From the NCBI RefSeq assembly GCF_032854445.1, contig NC_088295.1:45061385-45125384 (forward strand): a stretch of 64,000 nucleotides of DNA, read 5' to 3'. A program made the position numbers and the translations under genes. Of this stretch, positions 34,401 to 42,441 are shown one piece after another. The notes under the pieces were generated by a model. It was not told the origin of the DNA and ran no database searches. It saw nothing but the letters and a program-made list of their open reading frames with translations. Source of the DNA: Liolophura sinensis (taxonomy: Eukaryota > Mollusca > Polyplacophora > Chitonida > Chitonidae). Position 1 is the stretch's first letter. Every line of letters begins with the position of its first letter.

Positions 34401-37400
34401 TATTTATTTGGTTGGTGTTTTACACCGTACTCATGAATATTTCACTTATGCGACAGCGGCCAGCATTGTGGTGGAAACTGGGCAGAGCCCATGGGAAACC
34501 ATGACCATCCGCAGGTTGCTGGCAGAAGTTCTCACGTACGGCCGGAGAGGAAGCCAGCATGACAATCTACTAAGATATCTCAACATTGAATTGCTAAAAA
34601 ACAAACATTCATCCATTCAAGCTCTTCATTATCACTTTCTTTGATTGCTCTTTGTGTGCATTTCACATCTTTTCATTTGGCATATTTCATATTGTTCATG
34701 TGTTTCTGTTTTAGCCAGTTTTGTTACACAATGTTGTGAAGGAACTGGAAGGCATTAAGTTTGTAACCGATCAACTTTCTCTAGGTGACACCAAATTTAT
34801 GGTAAGTAACACTTATTCCAGTAAAATGTTTAAACTTAAACTACATAAACTAAGAGGCTTCAGGTGATGAGTTTGAGATGTTGTAGAAAGATAAAGACAA
34901 ATGATAATATTTTGCGTATGAATTTCACCTGTCCACAAGGTATATACAGTGGGGATATGTACGTTGTGTATGTAATGTGAGACTATCATATTACCACTCG
35001 TATTGTTTGCTTAAAATGTATTTCATGTTTTATTACCAATGAAAGATATGCAAATAATTGGTCAGTCTTCTTCCCATACAGTGTGTTATCGATAAAAAAG
35101 ATGCAGGTGGGAGCATGTTTTTTAGTTTCATGAAGTGTCTGATTTTTAAAGCACACGATTATGTAGATCTTTTTCCATCATCTCAACTGTTTTAACTCAC
35201 GAGTGACCATGGAAATGGTCTTTTCACATCTTTGTGAATATTGAAATATTCTTTGGTTGCTTTTTAATCCTAATTTTGTAAAACATTATTGCTCTTTGTG
35301 TGCATTTCACATCTTTTCAAGACTCTGTTTGGGACCGTTACGTATCTTTATGTTTTTTCCAAACAGGGTGTATGTAGACTTCCCAAAGGTGATGGTGATG
35401 ATGAACCAAGCTACAGAAGAATCGACATCAGGTAATACAGTTGCATTGATATGTATTATTGTCTGTCAAATCAGTGTAAGCTTTGTCAATTGTGCAAGAG
35501 TTGTCTCCCCTTCTGTTATCTGCACAACTTATTAGTCCAACATGTTAAAGTTATGATAAGTTTTCGTCCACCCTAACCAGTAATAAACCCACCCACTGAT
35601 AAAAATGGCTGCCATCGTATAAGTGGAGTGTTTTTCAGTATAGTGTTTAACTTGAATTCAATAGATAAACAAATAACATAATTTATATAAAGGATAAAAG
35701 AAGCACCTTATGTAACTAAAAATATAACAAAATTCTGCCAGTGAATTGCAGATGGTCATGAATTTCCCCCAGTTTCTGTTTGTATCAGTGAAATATTCTT
35801 GAGTATAGTCTGAAATACGAAACAAATAAATAAATGTGTTAAACTTTAAGATATGCAAATTAAACAGAGGCCACTTAATAATGCTTGCAAATACTGTGTA
35901 GTATTTGTCCTACTTTCCTCAGACAGATTCCCCATGACGAATGTTCCCCAGCACAGGATCACTGTGCCTTGTTATAAATACTGTGTATTGACCTACCTTC
36001 CTCATACAAATTCCCCATGACGAATGTTCCCCAGCACAGTATCACTGTGCCTTGTTATAAATACTGTGTATTGACCTACCTTCCTCATACAAATTCCCCA
36101 TGACGAATGTTCCCCAGCACAGTATCACTGTGCCTTGTTATAAATACTGTGTATTGACCTACCTTCCTCATACAAATTCCCCATGACGAATGTTCCCCAG
36201 CACAGTATCACTGTGCCTTGTTATAAATACTGTGTATTGACTTACCTTCCTCATACAAATTCCCCATGACGAGTGTTCCCCAGCACAGTATCACTGTGCC
36301 TTGTTATAAATACTGTGTATTGACCTACCTTCCTCATACAAATTCCCCATGACGAATGTTCCCCAGCACAGTATCACTGTGCCTTGTTATAAATACTGTG
36401 TATTGACCTACCTTCCTCATACAAATTCCCCATGACGAATATTCCCCAGCACAGTATTACTGTGCCTTGTTATAAATACTGTGCATTGACCTGTCTTTCT
36501 CAGACAGGTTCCCCATGACGAATGTTCCCCAGCACAGTATCACTGTGCCTTGTTATAAATACTGTGCATTAACCTGTCTTTCTCAGACAGATTCCCCATG
36601 ATGAATGTTCCCCAGCACAGTATTACTGTGCCTTGTTATAAATACTGTGCATTGACCTGTCTTTCTCAGACAGGTTCCCCACAGCGAGTGTTCTCCAGCA
36701 CAGTATCACAGTACCTTGTTATAAATACTGTACATTAACCTGTCTTTCTCAGACAGATTCCCCATGACGAATGTTCCCCAGCACAGTATTACTGTGCCTT
36801 GTTATAAATACTGTGCATTGACCTGTCTTTCTCAGACAGGTTCCCCATGACGAATGTTCCCCAGCACAGTATCACTGTGCCTTGTTATAAATACTGTGCA
36901 TTAACCTGTCTTTCTCAGACAGATTCCCCATGACGAATGTTCCCCAGCACAGTATTACTGTGCCTTGTTATAAATACTGTGCATTGACCTGTCTTTCTCA
37001 GACAGGTTCCCCACAGCGAGTGTTCTCCAGCACAGTATCACAGTACCTTGTTATAAATACTGTGCATTAACCTGTCTCTCTCAGACAGATTCCCCATGAC
37101 GAATGTTCCCCAGCACAGTATCACAGTGCCTTGTTATAAATACTGTGCATTAACCTGTCTTTCTCAGACAGGTTCCCCATGATGAATGTTCCCCAGCACA
37201 GTATTACTGTGCCTTGTTATAAATACTGTGCATTAACCTGTCTTTCTCAGACAGGTTCCCCATGCCGATTGTTCCCCAGCACAGTATCACTGTGCCTTGT
37301 TATAAATACTGTGCATTAACCTGTCTTTCTCAGACAGATTCCCCATGACGAATGTTCCCCAGAACAGTATTACTGTGCCTTGTTATAAATACTGTGCATT

Positions 37401-40400
37401 GACCTGTCTTTCTCAGACAGGTTCCCCATGACGAATGTTCCCCAGAACAGTATTACTGTGCCTTGTTATAAATACTGTGCATTGACCTGTCTTTCTCAGA
37501 CAGGTTCCCCATGCCGATTGTTCCCCAGCACAGTATCACTGTGCCTTGTTATAAATACTGTGCATTAACCTGTCTTTCTCAGACAGATTTCCCAAGACGA
37601 GTGTTCCCTAGCACAGTATTACTGTGCCTTGTTATAAATACTGTGCATTTACCTGTCTTTCTCAGACAGGTTCCCCACAGCGAGTGTTCTCCAGCACAGT
37701 ATCACAGTACCTTGTTATAAATGCTGTGCATTGACCTGTCTTTCTCAGACAGATTCCCCAAGCTGAGTGTTCCCCAGCACAGTATTACTGTGCCTTGTTA
37801 TAAATACTGTGCATTGACCTGTCTTTCTCAGACAGGTTCCCCATGCCGATTGTTCCCCAGCACAGTATCACTGTGCCTTGTTATAAATACTGTGTATTGA
37901 CCTACCTTCCTCATACAAATTCCCCACCATAGTATCACTGTGCCTTGTTGTAAATACTGTGCATTGACCTGTCTTTCTCAGACAAATTGCCCACGCCGAG
38001 TGTTCCCCAGCACAGTATTACTGTGCCTTGTTATAAATGATGTATATTTACCTGTCTTTCTCAGTCAGGTTCCCCACTCCAAGTGTTCCCCAGAACAGTA
38101 TCACAGTGCCTTGTTATAAATGCTATGCATTGACCTGTCTTTCTCAGACAGATTCCCCATGCCGAGTGTTCCCCAGCACAGTATTACTGTGCCTTGTTAT
38201 AAATGCTGTGTATTGACCTGTCTTTCTCAGGCAGGTTCCCCACACCAAGTGTTCCCCAGCACAGTATTACTGTGCCTTGTTATAAATACTGTGTATTGAC
38301 CTACCTTCCTCATACAAATTCCCCACCATAGTATCACTGTGCCTTGTTGTAAATGCTGTGCATTGACCTGTCTTTCTCAGACAGATTCCCCACGGCGAGT
38401 GATTCACTGTGTATTGACCTACCTTCCTCATACAAATTCCCCACCATAGTATCACTGTGCCTTGTTGTAAATGCTGTGCATTGACCTGTCTTTCTCAGAC
38501 AGATTCCCCACGGCGAGTGTTCCCCAGCACAGTATTACTGTGCCTTGTTATAAATGCTATGCATTTACCTGTCTTTCTCAGACAAATTCCCCATGATGAG
38601 TGTTCCCCAGCACAGTATCACAGTGCCTTGTTATAAATACTGTGCATTAACCTGTCTTTCTCAGGCAGGTTCCCCACACCAAGTGTTCCCCAGCACAGTA
38701 TTACTGTGCCTTGTTATAAATACTGTGTATTGACCTACCTTCCTCATACAAATTCCCCACCATAGTATCATTGTGCCTTGTTGTAAATGCTGTGCATTGA
38801 CCTGTCTTTCTCAGACAGATTCCCCATGGCGAGTGTTCCCCAGCACAGTATTACTGTGCCTTGTTATAAATGCTGTGTATTTACCTGTCTTTCTCAGACA
38901 GATTCCTCATGCTGAGTGTTCCCCAGCACAGTATTACTGTGCCTTGTTATAAATGCTGTGCATTTACCTGTCTTTCTCAGACAAATTCCCCATGATGAGT
39001 GTTCCCCAGTGCAGTATTACTGTGCCTTGTTATAAATGCTATGCATTTACCTGTCTTTCTCAGACAAATTCCCCATGATGAGTGTTCCCCAGCACAGTAT
39101 CACAGTGCCTTGTTATAAATACTGTGCATTAACCTGTCTTTCTCAGGCAGGTTCCCCACACCAAGTGTTCCCCAGCACAGTATTACTGTGCCTGGTTATA
39201 AATGCTGTGCATTTACCTGTCTTTCTCAGACAAATTCCCCATGATGAGTGTTCCCCAGCACAGTATCACAGTGCCTTGTTATAAATACTGTGCATTAACC
39301 TGTCTTTCTCAGGCAGGTTCCCCACGCCAAGTGTTCCCCAGCACAGTATTACTGTGTCTTGTTATAAATGCTGTGCATTGACCTACCTTCCTCAGACGGG
39401 TTTCCCACGCCGGGTGTTCCCCAGCACAATATTACTGTGTCTTGTTATAAATGCTGTGCATTGACCTACCTTCCTCAGACGGGTTTCCCACGCCGGGTGT
39501 TCCCCAGCACAGTATTACTGTGTCTTGTTATAAATGCTGTGCATTGACCTACCTTCCTCAGACGGGTTTCCCATGCCGAGTGTTCCCCAGCACAGTATTA
39601 CTGTGCCTTGTTATAAATGTTATGCATTGACCTGTCTTTCTCAGACAGATTCCCCATGCCGAGTGTTCCCCAGCACAGTATTACTGTGTCTTGTTATAAA
39701 TACTGTGTATTGACCTGTCTTTCTCAGACAGATTCCCCATGCCGAGTGTTCCCCAGCACAGTATTACTGTGCCTTGTTATAAATACTGTGCATTGACCTG
39801 TCTTTCTCAGACAGATTCCCCATGCCGAGTGTTCCCCAGCACAGTATTACTGTGCCTTGTTATAAATACTGTGTATTGACCTGTCTTTCTCAGACAGATT
39901 CCCCATGCCGAGTGTTCCCCAGCACAGTTTTACTGTGCCTTGTTATAAATGCTGTGCATTTACCTGTCTTTCTCAGACAAATTCCCCATGATGAGTGTTC
40001 CCCAGCACAGTATCATAGTGCCTTGTTATAAATGCTGTGCATTGACCTACCTTCCTCAGACGGGTTTCCCATGCCGGGTGTTCCCCAGCACAGTATTACT
40101 GTGTCTTGTTATAAATGCTGTGCATTGACCTACCTTCCTCAGACGGGTTTCCCACGCCGAGTGTTCCCCAGCACAGTATTACTGTGCCTTGTTATAAATA
40201 CTGTGCATTGACCTGTCTTTCTCAGACAGATTCCCCATGACGAATGTTCCCCAGCACAGTATTACTGTGTCTTGTTATAAATGCTGTGCATTGACCTACC
40301 TTCCTCAGACGGGTTTCCCATGCCGGGTGTTCCCCAGCACAGTATTACTGTGTCTTGTTATAAATGCTGTGCATTGACCTACCTTCCTCAGACAGATTCC

Positions 40401-42441
40401 CCATGACGAATGTTCCCCAGCACAGTATTACTGTGCCTTGTTATAAATACTGTGTATTGACCTGTCTTTCTCAGACAGGTTCCGCACGCCAAGTGTTCCC
40501 CAGCACAGTATCACAGTGCCTTGTTATAAATGCTGTGCATTGACCTGTCTTTCTCAGACAAATTCCCCATGACGAATGTTCCCCAGCACAGTATTACTGT
40601 GTCTTGTTATAAATGCTGTGCATTGACCTACCTTCCTCAGACGGGTTTCCCATGCCGGGTGTTCCCCAGCACAGTATTACTGTGTCTTGTTATAAATGCT
40701 GTGCATTGACCTACCTTCCTCAGACAGATTCCCCATGACGAATGTTCCCCAGCACAGTATTACTGTGCCTTGTTATAAATACTGTGTATTGACCTGTCTT
40801 TCTCAGTCAGGTTCCGCACGCCAAGTGTTCCCCAGCACAGTATCACAGTGCCTTGTTATAAATGCTGTGCATTGACCTGTCTTTCTCAGACAAATTCCCC
40901 ATGACGAGTGTTCCCCAGCACAGTATCACAGTGCCTTGTTATAAATACTGTGCATTAACCTGTCTTTCTCAGACAAATTCCCCATGATGAGTGTTCCCCA
41001 GCACAGTATTACTGGGTCTTGTTATAAATACTGTGCATTAACCTGTCTTTCTCAGACAAATTCCCCATGATGAGTGTTCCCCAGCACAGTATTACTGGGT
41101 CTTGTTATAAATGCTGTGCATTGACCTGTCTTTCTCAGGCAGGTTCCCCACGCCAAGTGTTCCCCAGCACAGTATTACTGTGCCTTGTTATAAATGCTGT
41201 GCATTGACCTGTCTTTCTCAGACAAATTCCCCATGACGAGTGTTCCCCAGCACATTATCACTGTGCCTTGTTATAAATACGGTGTATTGACCTATGTTTT
41301 TCAGACTGATTCGCCACTACTAGTATTGTGGTGACGTTCTGTGTTATTGACTTGTCTTTCTCTGACTGATTCACCGCAACCAGTATTGCTGTGCCTTGTT
41401 ATAAACGTTCTATGTTATTGTCTTGTGTCTCTCAGACTGATCCCTCACGACCAGTATTACTGTGCCCTGCTGTACTTCACGGGCAGTGACCAGTTTAACA
41501 AGCACATGAGAGGCATTGCCCTAGAGCAGGGATTCACCCTCAATGAGTACAGTATTAGACCCATGGGCAGCACGGGTGAGTGAAGCTAGTACTGGTATCC
41601 TATTGGTCTGTAAATGTTTGAATGGAACCTTTCTTCCTTGAATATTTTGATTTTGAACAGCAAGACAAGTTTTCTAATTTGCTTAACTGAAAATGGTGGG
41701 AATAACACAACAACATCAACAACAGTTTTCTCATTAGGAAGATGTCAGGCTGGTCTGATACACAAGGCACCTTAGCTGAAAATGGTGAAATATTCTTTAG
41801 TGAAAACATATTACATTTAGTGCTTTTCATCATTGACCCAACTTGTTAATACAAGAATCATCCAAGTCCTGCAATCATGCTTGCATGCTAAATCGGAATG
41901 GTTTCAAACTTATTTGGCCTTTAGACTTTGCCATAGGACTGAAATTCTGAAATTAAACTTTCGCTGTAGCGGTTCATTTAAGTAGTTTATTAAGTAGATG
42001 TCCTTGCCAAAGTGGGCTGGTTTCCTTGTGGCCTTAACATTGTTCTTCCACTCATAAACCTGGGCCCAATTTAAAAAACTACACATAGCACTACGTACAC
42101 ATAACTACCATGGCAACGTAATACCTACAGTACTGGTTGCCATGGAAATTACATCCATGATGGCCATTGATGAAGGGTAATTATGCAATCTTTAATGTGT
42201 ATACATAAATGTGCCGTGAAGATATTGTATATACTCTGAATGAGTGCATAATAAATGTTGAAATATTAAATCTTCTCTCTAATTGTAAATGTGAATACAG
42301 TATGAATCTCTGAACTGAATCTCTCTTGGACTTTGTTGTTGTACAGGTATTCCTGGTGAACCTTTACCTGTATCCAGTGAGGAGGACATATTTGATTACG
42401 TAGGAATGAAGTTCAAAAAACCAAAAGACAGAAATTTATGA
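22420..42441 (+). CDS. POLB: DNA polymerase beta (complete, 13 coding exons)
   Basis: Nuclear base-excision-repair polymerase that removes the 5'-deoxyribose phosphate and fills one-nucleotide gaps. Exons: 22420-22483, 23812-23936, 28922-28996, 29729-29787, 30732-30781, 31414-31465, 31973-32027, 32369-32441, 34007-34077, 34715-34801, 35367-35431, 41436-41575 and 42347-42441. The total is 1011 nt, 336 residues (335 in human). The 8-kDa lyase domain keeps the Schiff-base lysine (Lys73 in KKIDEF) and the HKY and VYRKAA segments; the first helix-hairpin-helix is GIGDKIG and the second GVGPAAAAKF. Catalytic metal ligands are Asp191 and Asp193 (GDIDIL) and Asp257 (RRIDIR). The nucleotide-pocket block [13 protein letters not shown] is intact. 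All introns are GT-AG. Intron 11 is filled by an 83-bp minisatellite made of copies of the exon 12 acceptor region. Confidence 0.97.
22484..23811. other. POLB intron 1
   Basis: Contains a tRNA-like SINE head at 22860-22935 and a hairpin at about 23406-23445 (CCACACTGACA and its complement). Otherwise nothing is recognised. Confidence 0.65.
22860..22935 (+). mobile_element. tRNA-derived SINE head
   Basis: Box A-like GGTGTAGTGGTATAAGC and box B-like GAGTTCAAATCC, spaced as in a tRNA. The cloverleaf pairing is poor, so it is a retroposon remnant rather than a tRNA gene. Confidence 0.5.
23812..23936 (+). CDS. POLB: POLB coding exon 2
   Basis: Residues 22-63, starting [20 protein letters not shown] and ending KSGEEAKKL; lyase domain. 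The acceptor is TTTGTTTCAG and the donor is GGTACGTC. Confidence 0.96.
24735..24950 (+). mobile_element. SINE-A, long copy with tRNA-like box B
   Basis: Opens with CACCAATGCGGTCGCTGTGA, box B-like GAGTTCAAATCC, the GGCTTCCTCTCCGGCCGTAC block, the conserved body and an (AAAT)n tail. The flanks ATTTTGTATC and ATTTTGCATC may be a one-mismatch target duplication. Confidence 0.87.
24971..24998. repeat. Short perfect hairpin
   Basis: GCATGACAGT and its exact complement ACTGTCATGC separated by 8 bases, just after a SINE tail. Significance unknown. Confidence 0.6.
25200..25371 (+). mobile_element. SINE-A, 5'-truncated, with exact 12-bp target duplication
   Basis: AATATGGAACAC occurs at 25200-25211 and 25360-25371, around a SINE 3' body (CACCATAATGCTGGCCGCCG) and (AAAT)n tail. 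High identity to the consensus suggests a recent insertion. Confidence 0.9.
26160..26560 (+). repeat. Diverged dispersed repeat with simple-sequence head
   Basis: A CGTCCGTCCTTCCATCCATC head is followed by TTTCAAGGTC segments at 26373 and 26523. A stretch of similar style (GTCTGTCTGTATG head, then GTTATGCAAGGATTTTGATG) lies at 32490-32700. The element class is not identified. Confidence 0.4.
27306..27501 (+). mobile_element. MITE-like element, family M1
   Basis: Left end CCCTAATTCCTCAGTC, right end GGTTGAAGAATTACAGTA. The ends are inverted repeats, with a possible TA target duplication. The core has AGTTAGATTGGCCATTTTCA and GGGCTTCACAAAAGTATAA. About 196 bp. Confidence 0.72.
27700..28310. 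repeat. 31-bp minisatellite
   Basis: About 19 copies of a 31-bp unit containing GTTAACCATGG, CTGAAAAA and CTGGAACAC. The left copies are the most diverged (TGAATAACTGGAACATG). It lies in POLB intron 2 and is not derived from a neighbouring exon that I can see. Confidence 0.93.
28314..28485 (+). mobile_element. SINE-A inserted in the edge of the 31-bp array
   Basis: Body with CCATAATGCTGGCTGCCGTT and an (AAAT)n tail. TAGCCATGG occurs on both sides (28315-28323 and after the tail), so it landed inside a satellite unit. Confidence 0.82.
28574..28745 (-). mobile_element. MITE-like element, family M1 (reverse orientation)
   Basis: Begins CTGTAATTCTTCAACCTC, the complement of the M1 right end, followed by TTTGCATG and an M1-like interior on the minus strand. 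The far end is degraded. Confidence 0.6.
28922..28996 (+). CDS. POLB: POLB coding exon 3
   Basis: Residues 64-88, starting [20 protein letters not shown] and ending EKLEK. It contains the first helix-hairpin-helix and Lys73, the dRP-lyase nucleophile. The residue before the hairpin is Asp where vertebrates have Pro. The donor GGTTATTA is weaker than usual. Confidence 0.95.
28997..29728. other. POLB intron 3 with degraded tRNA-type SINE
   Basis: A tRNA-like head at about 29283-29350 (box B-like GGGTTCAAACC) and a SINE-A-like 3' part near 29535-29620 (CCCATGAAACTGTCATAAGT) suggest one old SINE across most of the intron. Confidence 0.55.
29729..29787 (+). CDS. POLB: POLB coding exon 4
   Basis: Encodes [19 protein letters not shown] plus two bases of Gly108. 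The acceptor is TTTTGCAG and the donor is GGTATGTT. Confidence 0.94.
29788..30731. other. POLB intron 4
   Basis: Mostly occupied by a MITE-like element (29969-30363). A diverged SINE-A-like fragment lies near 30495-30620 (ACTGTCATGGTATAAGTAAA), and a GT/G-rich run at 30133-30152. Confidence 0.6.
29969..30363. mobile_element. MITE-like element with about 30-bp terminal inverted repeats
   Basis: Left end GGGAGTTGATTCCACAAAGC; the reverse complement of the right end reads GGGGCTGATTTCACAAAGCC. Both continue into a TTCTGACT block. The interior is non-coding and has internally repeated AAATTTTGA/GATTTTGTAG-type stretches. It lies in POLB intron 4. Confidence 0.7.
30732..30781 (+). CDS. POLB: POLB coding exon 5
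   Basis: Encodes [17 protein letters not shown] plus the first base of Asp125; it completes the second helix-hairpin-helix (GVGPAAA). The acceptor follows a long T tract (TTTTTTCTCAG). Confidence 0.94.
30782..31413. other. POLB intron 5 with tRNA-type SINE
   Basis: At about 31170-31260 a tRNA-like head has box A TGGCTGAGTGG and box B GGGTTCAAATCC, and is followed by a SINE-like body to about 31390. Nothing else is seen. Confidence 0.6.
31414..31465 (+). CDS. POLB: POLB coding exon 6
   Basis: Encodes [17 protein letters not shown] plus two bases of Lys142. The acceptor is TGTCGTTTCAG and the donor is GTAAGTG. Confidence 0.95.
31466..31972. other. POLB intron 6
   Basis: Contains an AAATAA-rich simple repeat at 31640-31690. 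Nothing else is seen. Confidence 0.6.
31973..32027 (+). CDS. POLB: POLB coding exon 7
   Basis: Encodes [19 protein letters not shown] (residues 142-160), a highly conserved POLB block. The acceptor is TTTTATTTTCAG and the donor is GGTAAATC. Confidence 0.96.
32028..32368. other. POLB intron 7
   Basis: Contains a weak reverse tRNA-like fragment near 32110-32195. No other feature is recognised. Confidence 0.5.
32369..32441 (+). CDS. POLB: POLB coding exon 8
   Basis: Starts [20 protein letters not shown] and ends SFRR plus one base of Gly185. The GSFRRG motif belongs to the nucleotidyltransferase fold. The donor is GGTGAGAG. Confidence 0.96.
32442..34006. other. POLB intron 8
   Basis: Holds a (GTCT)-rich stretch at 32495-32580 that opens a diverged dispersed repeat to about 32700, and a short tandem array at 33020-33225. 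No gene is recognised. Confidence 0.6.
33020..33225. repeat. Three-copy tandem repeat of about 60-75 bp
   Basis: Three units each carry GTAAAGTGA, then a GGAAAGT or GAAAAGT block, then ATACAAAC(A/G)TG. They start near 33022, 33089 and 33167. Confidence 0.75.
34007..34077 (+). CDS. POLB: POLB coding exon 9 (two catalytic aspartates)
   Basis: Residues 185-208, starting [20 protein letters not shown] and ending KKKM. Asp191 and Asp193 correspond to human Asp190 and Asp192. The acceptor is ATTACTCCCAG and the donor is GGTGAGAC. Confidence 0.97.
34387..34580 (-). mobile_element. SINE-A in POLB intron 9
   Basis: TTTATTTATTTATTTGGTTG tail side, body to GCCGGAGAGGAAGCCAGCAT. CACTAAGAT on the left and TACTAAGAT on the right may be the target duplication. 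Confidence 0.85.
34644..34675 (+). repeat. 32-bp direct repeat, copy 1 (before exon 10)
   Basis: Identical over 32 bp to 35288-35319 (core CTCTTTGTGTGCATTTCACA). It ends 39 bases before exon 10 and is pyrimidine-rich. Confidence 0.9.
34715..34801 (+). CDS. POLB: POLB coding exon 10
   Basis: Residues 209-237, starting [20 protein letters not shown] and ending LSLGDTKFM; phase 0 at both ends. The acceptor is TCTGTTTTAG and the donor is GGTAAGTA. Confidence 0.96.
34802..35366. other. POLB intron 10
   Basis: No mobile element is recognised. It carries the second copy of the 32-bp direct repeat at 35288-35319. Confidence 0.65.
35288..35319 (+). repeat. 32-bp direct repeat, copy 2 (before exon 11)
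   Basis: An exact copy of 34644-34675. It ends 47 bases before exon 11. Confidence 0.9.
35367..35431 (+). CDS. POLB: POLB coding exon 11 (third catalytic aspartate)
   Basis: Starts [20 protein letters not shown] and ends with Ile258 and two bases of Arg259. Asp257 in RRIDIR is the third metal ligand. The [10 protein letters not shown] loop is variable in the family. The donor is GGTAATAC. Confidence 0.96.
35432..35884. other. First part of POLB intron 11 with two degraded SINE-A fragments
   Basis: SINE-A-like 3' bodies at about 35580-35680 (ATGGCTGCCATCGTATAAGT) and 35738-35836 (GTGAAATATTCTTGAGTATA, then an AAATAAATAAAT tail). The minisatellite begins right after. Confidence 0.65.
35885..41435 (+). 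repeat. 83-bp minisatellite made of POLB exon 12 acceptor copies
   Basis: About 66 head-to-tail copies; the early spacing is exactly 83 bp. A typical unit has CCTGTCTTTCTCAG, then ACAGATTCCCCATGAC, then GAATGTTCCCCAGCA, then CAGTATTACTGTGCC, then TTGTTATAAATACTGTGCAT. It aligns with the true exon 12 boundary, which reads CTTGTGTCTCTCAG, ACTGATCCCTCACGAC, CAGTATTACTGTGCC, apart from the 15-nt insert. Translated in the exon frame, a unit gives [18 protein letters not shown] and then TAA, against [17 protein letters not shown] in the gene. The first seven or so units have CTCATA in place of CTCAG; most later units keep the acceptor AG. The last two units before the exon lack the 15-nt insert and are 60-71 bp, like an ancestral form. 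Some units are shortened (near 37915, 38320, 38400, 38750). Confidence 0.96.
41436..41575 (+). CDS. POLB: POLB coding exon 12
   Basis: Residues 259-305, starting [20 protein letters not shown], then [20 protein letters not shown] and IRPMGST. It holds the Tyr-Phe-Thr-Gly-Ser hinge and the Asn and Arg of the nucleotide pocket. The acceptor TTGTGTCTCTCAG is effectively the last unit of the upstream minisatellite. The donor is GGTGAGTG. Confidence 0.96.
41576..42346. other. POLB intron 12
   Basis: No repeat or gene recognised. Confidence 0.6.
42347..42441 (+). CDS. POLB: POLB coding exon 13 with stop
   Basis: Starts [20 protein letters not shown] and ends [11 protein letters not shown], then TGA. 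GEPLPV and DIFDY are the conserved POLB C terminus. The acceptor is TTGTTGTACAG. Confidence 0.96.

Larger units (their letters stand above)
34078..34714. other. POLB intron 9
   Basis: Contains a SINE-A copy (34387-34580) and, 40 bp before exon 10, a 32-bp segment (34644-34675) that recurs exactly before exon 11. Confidence 0.7.

Noticed and set aside
37511-40031. Plus-strand ORFs of 60-80 codons inside the POLB array, ending in [18 protein letters not shown]-like sequence
   Set aside because: They are readings of the 83-bp satellite. The resemblance to POLB exon 12 is real but comes from the boundary duplication, not from separate genes.
35885-41435. CRISPR-like array
   Set aside because: Units are contiguous tandem repeats without unique spacers, in an animal intron.
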